Source of the DNA: JAICYJ01 sp963766445
Lineage (GTDB): Bacteria > Actinomycetota > Thermoleophilia > Gaiellales > JAICJC01
NCBI GenBank assembly: GCA_963766445.1
Contig: CAVXZW010000013.1
Location: forward strand, 1-64,000
Direction of reading: 5' to 3'
DNA: 64,000 nucleotides
Made by a program: the position numbers and the translations under genes. The notes under the pieces are model-generated. The model was not told where the DNA came from. It ran no database searches and saw nothing but the letters and a program-made list of their open reading frames with translations. Every line of letters begins with the position of its first letter. The stretch's first letter is position 1. Positions 8,827-18,067 of this stretch are shown here, in pieces.

Positions 8827-10409
8827 TCACCGTGGGTCGTGCTCACGCGGCTCTGAGATCGTCCGGGATCGGCGCCACCTCCTCCGGCCGCGCTCCAGCA
8901 GCACCGCACCGACGATGGTCGCGTGCGCCCTGCCGAGCAGCTCCTTGGCTCTCGCCGTGTCGGCGTGGGTCGTCGTTCGCACGTCCGAGACCAGCAGCAC
9001 GCCATCGCATGCTGCGTGCCCATGACGCCGACTCGGAATGCGCCGGCAGCGACGGCGAGCAGACGAGAACCAGGTCCGCGATGCTCAGCGCCTCGCGGAC
9101 GACATCGCCGGCGGAGATCAGGTCGACGAGGTCTGCCGCGCCGGCGAGCTGTGACCGAATGTCATGGCCGCTCGAGCATCGACCTTCAACCAGCCACAGG
9201 CCCTCGATCGACGTGCGTTGCACGACGTCGCGCAGATCCTCGAACCGGGCGAGTACGTCGTACAGACCGGCCTCGGTCTCGGTGCCGAAGACCGGCCCCA
9301 GACACGGGTTCTGCAGATCGGCGGAGATCAGGATGACGCGCTTGCCCGACGCGGCCAACGCGACCGCAAGGTTCGCCGCGACCCATGTGGATCCCTGATC
9401 GAGATCGGCGCTGGTGACCAGGACGCTGCGGGCACCGATGTTGCTGGTTTCGAGCAGGAGGCTCGTGCGCAGCCCGCGAAATGCGTCGGCCTGGACCGAG
9501 CCTGGCTCCTGAAGCGTGATCAGGCCGCCGAGATCCACCGCCGAGCGTCCCTTGAACCTGGTCGGGATCGAGCTCAACACCGGCGAGGCAAGCCATGTCT
9601 CGAGGTCCTCGCGGTTGCGGATCCGATCGTCCGTGTACTCGCGAGCCGCGGCCACTCCGAATCCGAGCAGCAGCCCCAGGAACAGCGCGGCTACCAGGTT
9701 CACGACGGTGCGCGGGCTGGAAGGCGACTTCGGGTAGGGCGCCTGCCCCAGCTGGCCACCGAAGTTGGCGGTGTTCGTGGTGATGAGGGCCAGCCTCTGC
9801 TGGAGCAATGCGATCTGCGCCTGTCGGGCGGCCTCCTTCGTCTTGGCAACGGCCAGCGGCTGCCCGCTCAGGCTTGGAATGGTTTCCTTGATCAGGGCGA
9901 GCTGCCTGCTGGTTGCTTCGATCTGCTTCTGGATGGCCGCGACAGCCTGCTCTGTTGTCTGTGCCTGCTCACCCGTTCTGAACGCCAGATACGCCGCGGC
10001 AAACGCCTCCGCCCGCTCCTGCGCAACCCGCTGGCTCGGGCTCGCGTAGGTGAACTGCAGCACCTGGCTGTCCACCGGGACGTGCACCGAAAGGTGGGCG
10101 CCGAGCTGGGGGGCGGTCACGCTGCTTCAGATGCTCTTGCTTGATGACGAGCTCCGCCACCGCCGGCGAGCCGGCCACGGCCGCCTCGGTCGCCATGTTC
10201 ACCTGGCTCTGACCACCGGTCGTCGGCGGCCCCTGCACCACCACGCTTGCCGTCGCGTCGTAGATCTTGGTCTCGCGCGCTGTGATCGCGATGGTCACGA
10301 GCACGACCAGCGCAGCGATGCCCAGGACGGTCATCTTGCGACGCCGCAGGATGGACGAGAACATCGACGGGCTCTGCGGCTCGAGGGGATCGGGGTATGG
10401 CATGCTCAT
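8827..10409 (-). CDS. Wzz-like chain-length protein fused to a degenerate BY-kinase domain, two frame breaks
   Basis: The N-terminal part has a membrane segment after 'SSILRRRKMTVLGIAALVVL', a coiled-coil-rich extracytoplasmic region ('VAAIQKQIEATSRQLALIKE') and a second membrane segment 'LVAALFLGLLLGFGVAAA', as in Wzz/capsular chain-length proteins. The cytoplasmic part is a BY-kinase-like P-loop domain. However, the Walker A region reads 'TSADLDQGSTWVAANLA' in place of the GEGKST pattern and Walker A' reads 'VILISADLQNP' in place of VDADLRRP, so the key Lys and Asp are absent. No tyrosine-rich tail is seen. Frame breaks lie near 10123 and 9020; the true C-terminus continues 'DGVLLVSDVRTTTHADTAR' to the TGA at 8827. 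It probably controls polymer length or export without kinase activity. Confidence 0.8.
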
Positions 10410-11083
10410 CCGCCCGACCGCGCCTCAGCGGGTTGCAGCGTCGGCAGAGCACCCTTGCGGGGATCGGGCCGGGTCAGGTCGAGATCCGACACCGCGGTCA
10501 CCCGTTCGCCGCTCACCTCGAAGCCCAGCGAGGATCCCATCGGGATGGCGAACTGCCAGTCGCCGCCGCGCGCGCCGAGCACACGCAGGATCGCCAGCCG
10601 CAGCATCACGCCGTGCGAGACGGCCGCGACCGACTCGCCCGGATGCTGCCGTCCGATCTCGCGAAGGCCCGCCATGACGCGGTCTGCGGCGCTCGCGAGC
10701 GTTTCGCCCCCGGGGCAATAGGCGTTCTCGGGATCGTGCGCATACAGCGCGTAGGCCTCGGCGTCGCGCTCCGCGCACTCCTCGCGCGTCAGCCCCTCCC
10801 ACTCGCCGTAGTCCAGGTTTGCGAGCAGATCGAGCGAGACCGCCTCGGGGGTGCCGCTGGCGCGCACGATCTCATCGGCGACCTCGCGGGCCCGGCCGAG
10901 AGGGCTCGTGTAGACCGCGCTGATGCCCACCGTCGAGAGGTGCTCCGCCACCTCCGCCGCCTGCATGCGACCGCGGTCGTTCAGCGGCACATCGGCCAGC
11001 CCTCGGAACCGGACCTGGACGTTCATGATTGTCTCGCCGTGGCGGACGAGATGGACGCGTGTGGCGGATGAGCTCGATGTCAT
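10406..11083 (-). CDS. Histidine phosphatase (phosphoglycerate-mutase-like) family protein
   Basis: A 225-aa cytoplasmic phosphatase-fold protein. The N-terminal 'RVHLVRHGETIMN' contains the phosphohistidine RHG motif. Further family residues are 'VYTSPLGRAREVADEI', 'DLLANLDYGEWEGLTREE' and the second catalytic histidine in 'ESVAAVSHGVMLRL'. The start ATG at 11083 is chosen because the frame further upstream reads only through intergenic sequence. It is the first gene of the leftward operon and overlaps the chain-length protein by 4 nt (ATGA). Its substrate is unknown; a small phosphorylated metabolite or sugar phosphate used by the polysaccharide pathway is a guess from context. Confidence 0.82.
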   Translation of the reverse strand: MTSSSSATRVHLVRHGETIMNVQVRFRGLADVPLNDRGRMQAAEVAEHLSTVGISAVYTSPLGRAREVADEIVRASGTPEAVSLDLLANLDYGEWEGLTREECAERDAEAYALYAHDPENAYCPGGETLASAADRVMAGLREIGRQHPGESVAAVSHGVMLRLAILRVLGARGGDWQFAIPMGSSLGFEVSGERVTAVSDLDLTRPDPRKGALPTLQPAEARSGG

Positions 11084-11382
11084 ATTTCGGGACCCCTGAC
11101 AAAAGAAGGAACAGATCCGGGACATCCGGAGGTCCGCGACCTCGCCACCGCCGGCTGCGATTTCAGCAATACGGCGGGCAGGCGGATACAGATGAAGCGA
11201 AGCGGGAGCCATCTTGGAGTCGCTGGAACGGATGTCCAGGGGGGCAAGCGTACGTCACACGCTGACGCATTGCAACATGTCAAGTTGAGATCGCCGGATC
11301 GGCGGGTAGGCCCGGCCCGAGAATTGCCTCCCCACGCCCCACACCGTTTGTCTAGCCGTGCGTGTGGCCGCTCGCGGCACGG
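11084..11382. promoter_or_regulatory. Divergent intergenic region between polysaccharide operon and giant secreted protein gene
   Basis: About 300 nt without a supportable gene, less GC-rich than its surroundings. On the minus strand a perfect TTGACA (11283-11278) could be the -35 of the polysaccharide operon. The best hexamers 16-18 nt downstream (GTGTGA/TGTGAC) are poor -10 matches, so the leftward promoter is only a candidate. I see no strong palindrome or riboswitch-like fold. Confidence 0.3.
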
Positions 11383-11410
11383 TTGACTTTCCACAGGGTG
11401 GCGGTAATAT
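11383..11410 (+). promoter_or_regulatory. Sigma70-type promoter of the giant secreted protein gene
   Basis: TTGACT at 11383-11388 and TAATAT at 11405-11410 are separated by 16 nt, a near-consensus housekeeping promoter in an otherwise GC-rich background. It predicts a transcript start near 11417, so the in-frame GTG at 11414 cannot be the translation start. The AAAGAGG ribosome-binding sequence at 11474-11480 then serves TTG 11486 or GTG 11492. Confidence 0.65.
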
Positions 11411-11485
11411 GTCGTGTCGGCTCCCGCTCCCACGTACCACCCGTGCGGCCTGAGGCCCTCCCTCGCGATCGAGAAAGAGGCGATT

Positions 11486-14400
11486 TTGCAGGTGCTCACC
11501 AAACCACGACCTCAGGCGCGACGTCTCGCCTTCGCGCTGGTCTCTGCCCTGACGCTGGTGCTGGCGGGCGGCGCGTCATCCGGTGCCGCGACCACGACGG
11601 TCGTGACGCTGACGTTCGACAACAACACGATCAGTGAGTACACCCTCGGCTATGCCCAGGCCCTGCAACCGCACGGTGCGGGCGCGACGTTCTACGTCAA
11701 CAGCGGCACAGTCGGGAGTTCAAAGAACTTCATCTCGTGGGCTCAGCTGACGGCGCTGGCAGCCGCCGGAAACGAGATCGGCGGCAAGACCGTCGACGGC
11801 AAGGTCAACCTGAAGACGACCACTGACCTCCAGACCAAGATCGACGAGGTCTGCAACGACCGCCAGGCGCTGATCCAGCACGGGTTCAGCCCCGCGAGTT
11901 TCGCGTATCCGTTCGCCGCCTTCGACACGACGGCCGAGGGGATCGTCCGCAATTGCGGCTACGGCAACGCCCGCGCCGGCGGCGGCATCTCGCCGACAGG
12001 CGCGCTCTACGCCGAGACCCGCCCTCCGAAGGACTACTTCGCCACCCGCCCATACGGTCCGACCGGCCAGGTGACGCTGGCCAACCTCGAAGCCGCCGTC
12101 ACCGGCGCCGCCGCCCACGGTGGCGGCTGGGACCAGGTCGTCATCTCGAAGGTCTGCTCACAGGCGCAGGACCCGACCAACTACGCGACCTGCACGACCT
12201 CGTCCGGCTGGATCGAGCTGGCCGACCTGAACAGCTTCCTCGACTGGATCCAGGCCGCCGGCCAGGCCAACGGAGCGCCGGCCGGTACCACCATCCAGAC
12301 CACGGCCGCCGCCATGCGAGGGATGGACACGGTGTTTCCGACCACCACGATCTCGTGCAACGGCGCACCCTGCGCATCGACCTCCTACGCCGGCACCGTG
12401 ATGGTCACGATGGCGCCGACCGATGCCGGCTCTGGGGTTGCGAGCACGCACTACACGCTGGACGGGACCGATCCCACGCTTTCCAGCCCGACCTACACCG
12501 GCCAGTTCCCGCTGACCAGCTCCGCCACGGTCAAGTTCCGTTCCTGGGACAACGCCGGAAACGTCGAGGCGACCCACACCCAGTCGATTCAGCTGACCCA
12601 ATCCTCTGACTCGGTCGCCCCGACCACGACCATCGCCTGCAACGGTTCCCCCTGCGCGCCCTCATACACGGCACCGGTCACGGTCACGCTGAACGCGGCC
12701 GACAACGCCGGCGGCTGGGGCGTTGACAAAACCTATTACACGACCGACGGATCGACGCCCACGACCAGCAGCCCGATCTACACGGGGTCGTTCACGATCC
12801 ACGGCCCCACGACGGTGAACTTCTTCTCGACCGACCTGGCCGGCAACACGGAGGCAGTGAACAGCCAATCCGTACAGGTCACCACCGTTGTGACGCTGGG
12901 CTTCGATGATGCCTACCAGAACCAGTGGCGCTACGCGGTGCCGCTCCTGCGATCGCACAACATGAACGCCACGTGGTACCCGATCACCAGCGACAGTGAC
13001 GTGCCATTCCAGTGCTGCATGTCATGGGCACAGCTCGACACGCTCCAGGATCAGGGCGATGACGTGGGATCGCACACGATCGATCATCCTGACCTGACCA
13101 CGCTGACGCCCGATCAGATCACCCAGGAAGTCTGCGGGTCGCGCCAGGACATGATCGCCAACGGCATACACGACCCCGTGTCATTCGCATACCCGTTCGG
13201 GACGTTCAACGCCACGGTCGAAAACATCGTTAAACAGTGCGGTTTCACCAATGCCCGTCAGGGTGGCGGCGTCTCCACATCGAACACCACCCCCACCGCA
13301 CCCTTTATCGAGACGCTCCCGGCAAAGGATCCGATGGCGGTGCGCACCATCGCCGTCGACGGAGCCAGTCCGATGACGCTGAATGACCTCGAGGCCTTCG
13401 TCAACGCGGCCGCAGCGCACGGCGGTGGCTGGCTGCCAATCACGTTCCATGACGTCTGCGACCAGGCGGCATCTAACTACAGCAGCTGCATGGCCAGCTA
13501 CGGCCCGATCGACGATGCGGTGCTCGGGCAGTTCCTCGACTGGCTCCGGGCGGCCGGACAACCAAATGGCGCCCCCGCCGGCGTCACGGTGAAGACGATG
13601 GCGCAAGTCATGCCCGGCGGCACGCCGCCGCCGGCGCCGGTGATCACCGATCACCCGCCGACGACCAGCAACTCGAACACCGGGACGTTCTCCTTCACCG
13701 ACTCGCAGCCCGGTGTCACATTCCAGTGCACGGTGGATCGCGTGTCGTCCACGTGCACGAGTCCGTTCACGAGCGGTGTGCTCGCTGATGGGTCGCATAC
13801 CTTCACAGTCTGGGCGCTTGATCCAGCCGGTGACGTCAGCAGTGGTACCTCGTACACCTGGACGTCAGACACCACGGCCCCGCCACCCCCAACCTTCTCA
13901 GGGACACACCCGGGCAAGCTGGTCACGATCGTGCTCGAGAACGAGTCGCATCCAGCCATTGTCGGTAACCCCAACGCGCCGTACCTCAACCAGCTGATCG
14001 CCAACGGAGAAGAGTTCACCAACTACTTCGCGGTCGACACCACCGGCAGCTTCCCCAACTACCTGGCGATGACCAGCGGGAATAGCTCGGCGACGGCGCT
14101 TTCGCCGAACATCTTCCAAGCCATCGACGCCACGGGCGGCGCGCTGACGTGGAAAGAGTTCATGGAATCGATGCAGGGCAACTGCGCGCAAGGTACCTCC
14201 GGCACCGTCCCCGGCACGACCAACACGCTCTACACGGCGGATCACGATCCGGGCCTGCAGTACAGCCCCAACATCTCCTGCGCAGCCAACGACGTTCCCA
14301 TGAACGCGAGCACGTTCGACCCCGCGCACCTGCCCGACTTCAGCTACGTCATCCCCAATTTGTGCGACGACATGCACACGTTCCCGACCAACGGACAGGC

Positions 14401-17400
14401 CTGCCCGGCCTTCTTCGGCCCGAACACCGGTACGGACATCATCAACATGAGCGACAACTGGCTCGCGCACGTGGTACCCACGTTGCTGGCCCAACCCAAC
14501 GTGACCGTGCTGATCACGTGGGACGAGGGCGTGGAAGGTCAGGGCGAGCACATCACCACGCTGCTGGCGGGCGCCGGCGTCACGCCGGGCTCGACCGACG
14601 GCACGCTCTACGACCACTACAGCCTCGAGGCCGGCCTGTACAAGTACTTCGGCCTCGGCGTGGCCCCCGGCATGGGCGCGACGGCGACGCCTCTGCCAAT
14701 CCCGGGACTCGGCGGCGTGCCCAGCAACCCCAGCAACAACACGCAGCCGTCCTTCGCATTCACGGATCCCGAAGCGTCGACCTCGTTCCAGTGCAGGATC
14801 GACAACGCACCCTTCGCCGCCTGCACGAGCCCGTACCAAGCCCCGGTGCTGAGCGACGGTTCGCACACGTTCTCGGTGCGCGCGGTCGACTCTGCCGGCA
14901 ACCTCGGCGCTGCGAGCAGCTACACGTGGACGGTGAACACGACGCCGTCGGCCGCGCCGACCATCGACACCAAGCCGTCCGATCCGAGCAACACCGCGCA
15001 GCCCTCGCTGGCCTTCTCCGACAGCGACAGCACCGTCAGCTTCCAGTGCAGCCTCGACGGCGGCGGCTTCTCTGCCTGCACCAGCCCGTTCGCGACCGGC
15101 CCCCTCACGGACGGATCGCACACCTTCGGGGTGCGATCCGTCAACTCGCTCGGGACCGCGAGCGCGGCGACCACCTACACCTGGACGGTCGATACGACGC
15201 CGCCGCCGGCGCCGTCACTGACCAGCACACCGCCCGCCAACGACACCAACAACAGCGCCAGCTTCAGCTTCGGCGACGGCGAGACAGGCGTCACCTTCGA
15301 ATGCCAGCTGGACGCCGGCAGCTTCTCGACCTGCACCAGCCCCGCCAGCTACCCCGGGCTCGCAGACGGGTCGCACACCTTCACCGTGCGAGCACGCGAC
15401 GCCGCCAGCAACCCGAGCTCCGCCACCAGCTACACCTGGACGGTGAACACGACGCCGTCGGCCGCGCCGACCATCGACACCAAGCCGTCCGATCCGAGCA
15501 ACAACGCCCAGCCCTCGCTGGGCTTCTCCGACAGCGACAGCACCGTCAGCTTCCAGTGCAGCATGGACGGCGCCGCCTACAGCGCCTGCACCAGCCCGTT
15601 CACGACCGCCGCGCTGGCCGACGGCTCACACACGTTCGCGGTGCGATCCGTCAATACGTTCGGAAACATCAGCGCCCCGACCACCTACACCTGGACGGTC
15701 GACACGACGTCACCGCCGGCGCCGACGCTGACCAGCACACCGCCGGCCAACGACACCAGCACCAGCGCCAGCTTCAGCTTCGGCGACGACGAGACGGGCG
15801 TCAGCTTCGAATGCCAGCTGGACGCCGGCAGCTTCTCGACCTGCACCAGCCCCGCTGCCTACTCCGGATTGGCAGGCGGGTCGCACACCTTCTTGGTGCG
15901 CGCACGCGACGCCGCCGGCAACGCCAGCGCGCCGACCGGCTACACCTGGTCGCTGCAGGCACCGCGACCGCCGGCGCCGTCGATCGACACCAAGCCGTCC
16001 GATCCGAGCAACAACGCGCAGCCCTCGCTGGGCTTCTCCGACGCCGACAGCACGGTCAGCTTCCAGTGCAGCATGGACGGCGCCGCCTACAGCGCCTGCA
16101 CCAGCCCGTTCACGACCGCCGCGCTGGCCGACGGCTCACACACGTTCGCAGTCGAGGCCGTCAGCATCTCCAACGGCGTCAGCGACCCCACGCAGTACAG
16201 CTGGACGGTCGACACGACGCCGTCGCCGGCGCCGTCACTGACCAGCACACCGCCCGCCAACGACACCAACAACAGCGCCAGCTTCAGCTTCGGCGACGGC
16301 GAGACAGGCGTCACCTTCGAATGCCAGCTGGACGCCGGCAGCTTCTCGACCTGCACCAGCCCCACCACCTACCCCGGGCTGGCAGACGGGTCGCACACCT
16401 TCGCCGTGCGAGCACGCGACGCCGCCGGCAACCCGAGCTCGGCCACCAGCTACACCTGGTCGTTGCAGGCACCGCGACCGGCGGCACCGTCGATCGACAG
16501 CAAGCCGTCGAACCCGACCAACGTGAAGCAGGGTGTGTTCGCCTTCTCCGACGCCGACAGCACGGTCAGCTTCCAGTGCAGCATGGACGGCGCCGCGTAC
16601 AGCGCCTGCACCAGCCCGTTCACGACCGCCGCGCTGGCCGACGGCTCCCACACGTTCGCGGTCGAGGCCGTCAGCGTCTCCAACCGCGTGAGCGACCCCA
16701 CGCAGTACACCTGGACGATCGACACGGTCGCCCCACCGGCGCCGACGCTGACCAGCAAGCCGGCGGCGGTCGTCGCCAGCGGCAGCGCCAGCTTCGCCTT
16801 CAACGACACCCAGGCGGGCGTCAGCTTCGAATGCCAGCTGGATGCGGCCGCGTTTGCGTCCTGCACCAGCCCGGCCACCTACAGCGGGCTTGCCACCGGC
16901 CAGCACACCTTCGCGGTGCGGGCACGGGACGCCGCCGGAAACGCCAGCCCGGCGACCAGCTACAGCTGGCGAATCGACATCACGCCACCGGCCCAGCCGG
17001 CCGGCCTCACCAGCAGCCTCACGTCGCAGGCGGTGACCCTGACCTGGAACGCCAACACCGAGACCGACCTGGCGGGGTACAACGTCTATCGCAGCGCTTC
17101 TGCGACCGGGCCGTTCACCAAGCTCAACACGGCGGTGCTGACGACGCCTCGCTATCAGGACACGACGGCGCCGGCGGTCACGACCTCGTTCTACCAGGTT
17201 CAGGCCGTCGACCAACTCGGGAACGCCTCGACCCCGGCTCAACTCTCGGTCAATCGCGGGATCGCCTTCCGAAGCGCCACCGGCACGACGGTCGCGTCAG
17301 GCACGTCGATCACCCTGAACAAGCCGAGCGGTACCGCCAGCGGCGACGTGCTGGTCGCGGCCATCGAGATCGGCGGGACGACCACCGTGACGGCACCCAG

Positions 17401-17875
17401 CGGCTGGACGCTCGTGCTCTCCACCACCAGCGGCAGCGCGCTCACCCAGGCCACGTACGTGCATGCCGCGGGGACGTCGGAGCCCTCCTCCTACCAATGG
17501 CGGTTCTCGTCTTCCCGGTTGGTGAGCGGGGCTGTGGCTGCCTACGTGGGTGTGAACACGACGACACCGGTCGACGTGTCCTCCGGTGGCAGCTCCTCCG
17601 GCTCGACATCGATCGTCGCACCCTCGGTCACCACCGCGACCGCGGGCGCGCTGCTGATCGGGGCGTTCGGCGGTGCGACGAACGCGTCGGTGACGCCGCC
17701 GACCGGAATGCTCGAGGAGAACGAGCAGCTCGCCGGAACCGGCAGCAACCGGGTCGTTGTTGAGATCTCCGACCAGCAGCTGAGCGCCGCGGGCGCGACC
17801 GGCACCCGTACCGCCACGCTCAGCAAATCTGCGGCAAACGTGGGCCAGCTGATCGCGCTGCGCCCGTCGCAATAA
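11486..17875 (+). CDS. Giant secreted modular protein: two polysaccharide deacetylase domains, phosphoesterase, Ig-like repeats
   Basis: About 2130 aa with an N-terminal signal peptide ('RRLAFALVSALTLVLAGGAS'). By nucleotide position the modules are: deacetylase-like domain 1 (11600-12330); two chitobiase-type beta-sandwich modules (12340-12880, 'YTLDGTDPTLSSPTYTG'); deacetylase domain 2 (12885-13615) with 'GFDDAY' and 'GSHTIDHPDL'; an Ig-like module (13640-13880); an acid-phosphatase/phosphoesterase-like domain (13910-14690, 'VLENESHPAIVGNPNAPYLN' and 'VLITWDEG'); nine Ig-like repeats (14710-16980); fibronectin III (16985-17245); and a C-terminal beta-rich domain. No sorting signal or terminal anchor is visible. 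It is divergent from the polysaccharide operon and may trim or dephosphorylate surface polymers, which is inference. The start is TTG 11486 or GTG 11492. No frame break occurs in 6.4 kb. Confidence 0.85.
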   Translation: MQVLTKPRPQARRLAFALVSALTLVLAGGASSGAATTTVVTLTFDNNTISEYTLGYAQALQPHGAGATFYVNSGTVGSSKNFISWAQLTALAAAGNEIGGKTVDGKVNLKTTTDLQTKIDEVCNDRQALIQHGFSPASFAYPFAAFDTTAEGIVRNCGYGNARAGGGISPTGALYAETRPPKDYFATRPYGPTGQVTLANLEAAVTGAAAHGGGWDQVVISKVCSQAQDPTNYATCTTSSGWIELADLNSFLDWIQAAGQANGAPAGTTIQTTAAAMRGMDTVFPTTTISCNGAPCASTSYAGTVMVTMAPTDAGSGVASTHYTLDGTDPTLSSPTYTGQFPLTSSATVKFRSWDNAGNVEATHTQSIQLTQSSDSVAPTTTIACNGSPCAPSYTAPVTVTLNAADNAGGWGVDKTYYTTDGSTPTTSSPIYTGSFTIHGPTTVNFFSTDLAGNTEAVNSQSVQVTTVVTLGFDDAYQNQWRYAVPLLRSHNMNATWYPITSDSDVPFQCCMSWAQLDTLQDQGDDVGSHTIDHPDLTTLTPDQITQEVCGSRQDMIANGIHDPVSFAYPFGTFNATVENIVKQCGFTNARQGGGVSTSNTTPTAPFIETLPAKDPMAVRTIAVDGASPMTLNDLEAFVNAAAAHGGGWLPITFHDVCDQAASNYSSCMASYGPIDDAVLGQFLDWLRAAGQPNGAPAGVTVKTMAQVMPGGTPPPAPVITDHPPTTSNSNTGTFSFTDSQPGVTFQCTVDRVSSTCTSPFTSGVLADGSHTFTVWALDPAGDVSSGTSYTWTSDTTAPPPPTFSGTHPGKLVTIVLENESHPAIVGNPNAPYLNQLIANGEEFTNYFAVDTTGSFPNYLAMTSGNSSATALSPNIFQAIDATGGALTWKEFMESMQGNCAQGTSGTVPGTTNTLYTADHDPGLQYSPNISCAANDVPMNASTFDPAHLPDFSYVIPNLCDDMHTFPTNGQACPAFFGPNTGTDIINMSDNWLAHVVPTLLAQPNVTVLITWDEGVEGQGEHITTLLAGAGVTPGSTDGTLYDHYSLEAGLYKYFGLGVAPGMGATATPLPIPGLGGVPSNPSNNTQPSFAFTDPEASTSFQCRIDNAPFAACTSPYQAPVLSDGSHTFSVRAVDSAGNLGAASSYTWTVNTTPSAAPTIDTKPSDPSNTAQPSLAFSDSDSTVSFQCSLDGGGFSACTSPFATGPLTDGSHTFGVRSVNSLGTASAATTYTWTVDTTPPPAPSLTSTPPANDTNNSASFSFGDGETGVTFECQLDAGSFSTCTSPASYPGLADGSHTFTVRARDAASNPSSATSYTWTVNTTPSAAPTIDTKPSDPSNNAQPSLGFSDSDSTVSFQCSMDGAAYSACTSPFTTAALADGSHTFAVRSVNTFGNISAPTTYTWTVDTTSPPAPTLTSTPPANDTSTSASFSFGDDETGVSFECQLDAGSFSTCTSPAAYSGLAGGSHTFLVRARDAAGNASAPTGYTWSLQAPRPPAPSIDTKPSDPSNNAQPSLGFSDADSTVSFQCSMDGAAYSACTSPFTTAALADGSHTFAVEAVSISNGVSDPTQYSWTVDTTPSPAPSLTSTPPANDTNNSASFSFGDGETGVTFECQLDAGSFSTCTSPTTYPGLADGSHTFAVRARDAAGNPSSATSYTWSLQAPRPAAPSIDSKPSNPTNVKQGVFAFSDADSTVSFQCSMDGAAYSACTSPFTTAALADGSHTFAVEAVSVSNRVSDPTQYTWTIDTVAPPAPTLTSKPAAVVASGSASFAFNDTQAGVSFECQLDAAAFASCTSPATYSGLATGQHTFAVRARDAAGNASPATSYSWRIDITPPAQPAGLTSSLTSQAVTLTWNANTETDLAGYNVYRSASATGPFTKLNTAVLTTPRYQDTTAPAVTTSFYQVQAVDQLGNASTPAQLSVNRGIAFRSATGTTVASGTSITLNKPSGTASGDVLVAAIEIGGTTTVTAPSGWTLVLSTTSGSALTQATYVHAAGTSEPSSYQWRFSSSRLVSGAVAAYVGVNTTTPVDVSSGGSSSGSTSIVAPSVTTATAGALLIGAFGGATNASVTPPTGMLEENEQLAGTGSNRVVVEISDQQLSAAGATGTRTATLSKSAANVGQLIALRPSQ
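14936..16980 (+). repeat. In-gene tandem array: four A-B Ig-like supermodules of about 510 bp
   Basis: Eight consecutive modules of about 255 bp alternate between type A (containing 'DTKPSDPSN', starting near 14950, 15465, 15974 and 16487) and type B (containing 'TSTPPANDT' or a variant, starting near 15209, 15723, 16233 and 16743). The spacing of like modules is 509-514 bp, so the duplicated unit is the A-B pair. Long stretches are identical at nucleotide level, for example 15220-15340 versus 16244-16364 and parts of 15556-15640, 16066-16150 and 16576-16660, which indicates recent duplication or gene conversion. Each module has a conserved Cys pair in the 'FQCSMDG' and 'ACTSPF' strands. Confidence 0.9.
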
Positions 17876-17991
17876 CGGAATGTCCCGGGAACCCCAACAA
17901 CCCAAGCACGACATGTCTTCGAGGCGGACGTCTCATCCGTCATGTTCCGAATGCCCGACCTGGCACCTGAGCGGCGTCGGGCTCGTGGGAC

Positions 17992-18036
17992 CGGGCGCCT
18001 AGCCCTCACCCGTACTCTCCTCGGGTTAGGCGCCCG
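17992..18036. terminator. Stem-loop between convergent genes
   Basis: CGGGCGCCTA (17992-18001) pairs perfectly with TAGGCGCCCG (18027-18036), and an inner ACCCG/CGGGT pair (18008-18012 and 18022-18026) lies inside it. It sits between the stop of the giant gene and the stop of the opposite gene, so a bidirectional transcription end is likely. There is no T-run. Confidence 0.5.
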
Positions 18037-18067
18037 TGTCACCCATAGGAACGAGAGACCAGGAGGA

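Noticed and set aside
11414..11485. GTG 11414 as the start of the giant protein
   Set aside because: It lies at or before the predicted transcript start from the TTGACT/TAATAT promoter and has no ribosome-binding site; the signal peptide begins naturally after TTG 11486 or GTG 11492.
14936..16980. CRISPR-like array
   Set aside because: Repeats are 255/510 bp, in frame and translated as Ig-like modules; there are no short repeat-spacer units or cas genes.
14149..17763. A long open frame (about 1200 codons) in a second plus frame inside the giant secreted protein gene
   Set aside because: It is the by-product of GC-rich repeats: the composition is Arg/His/Gln-rich with no recognisable domain, while the main frame shows clear repeats and domains.
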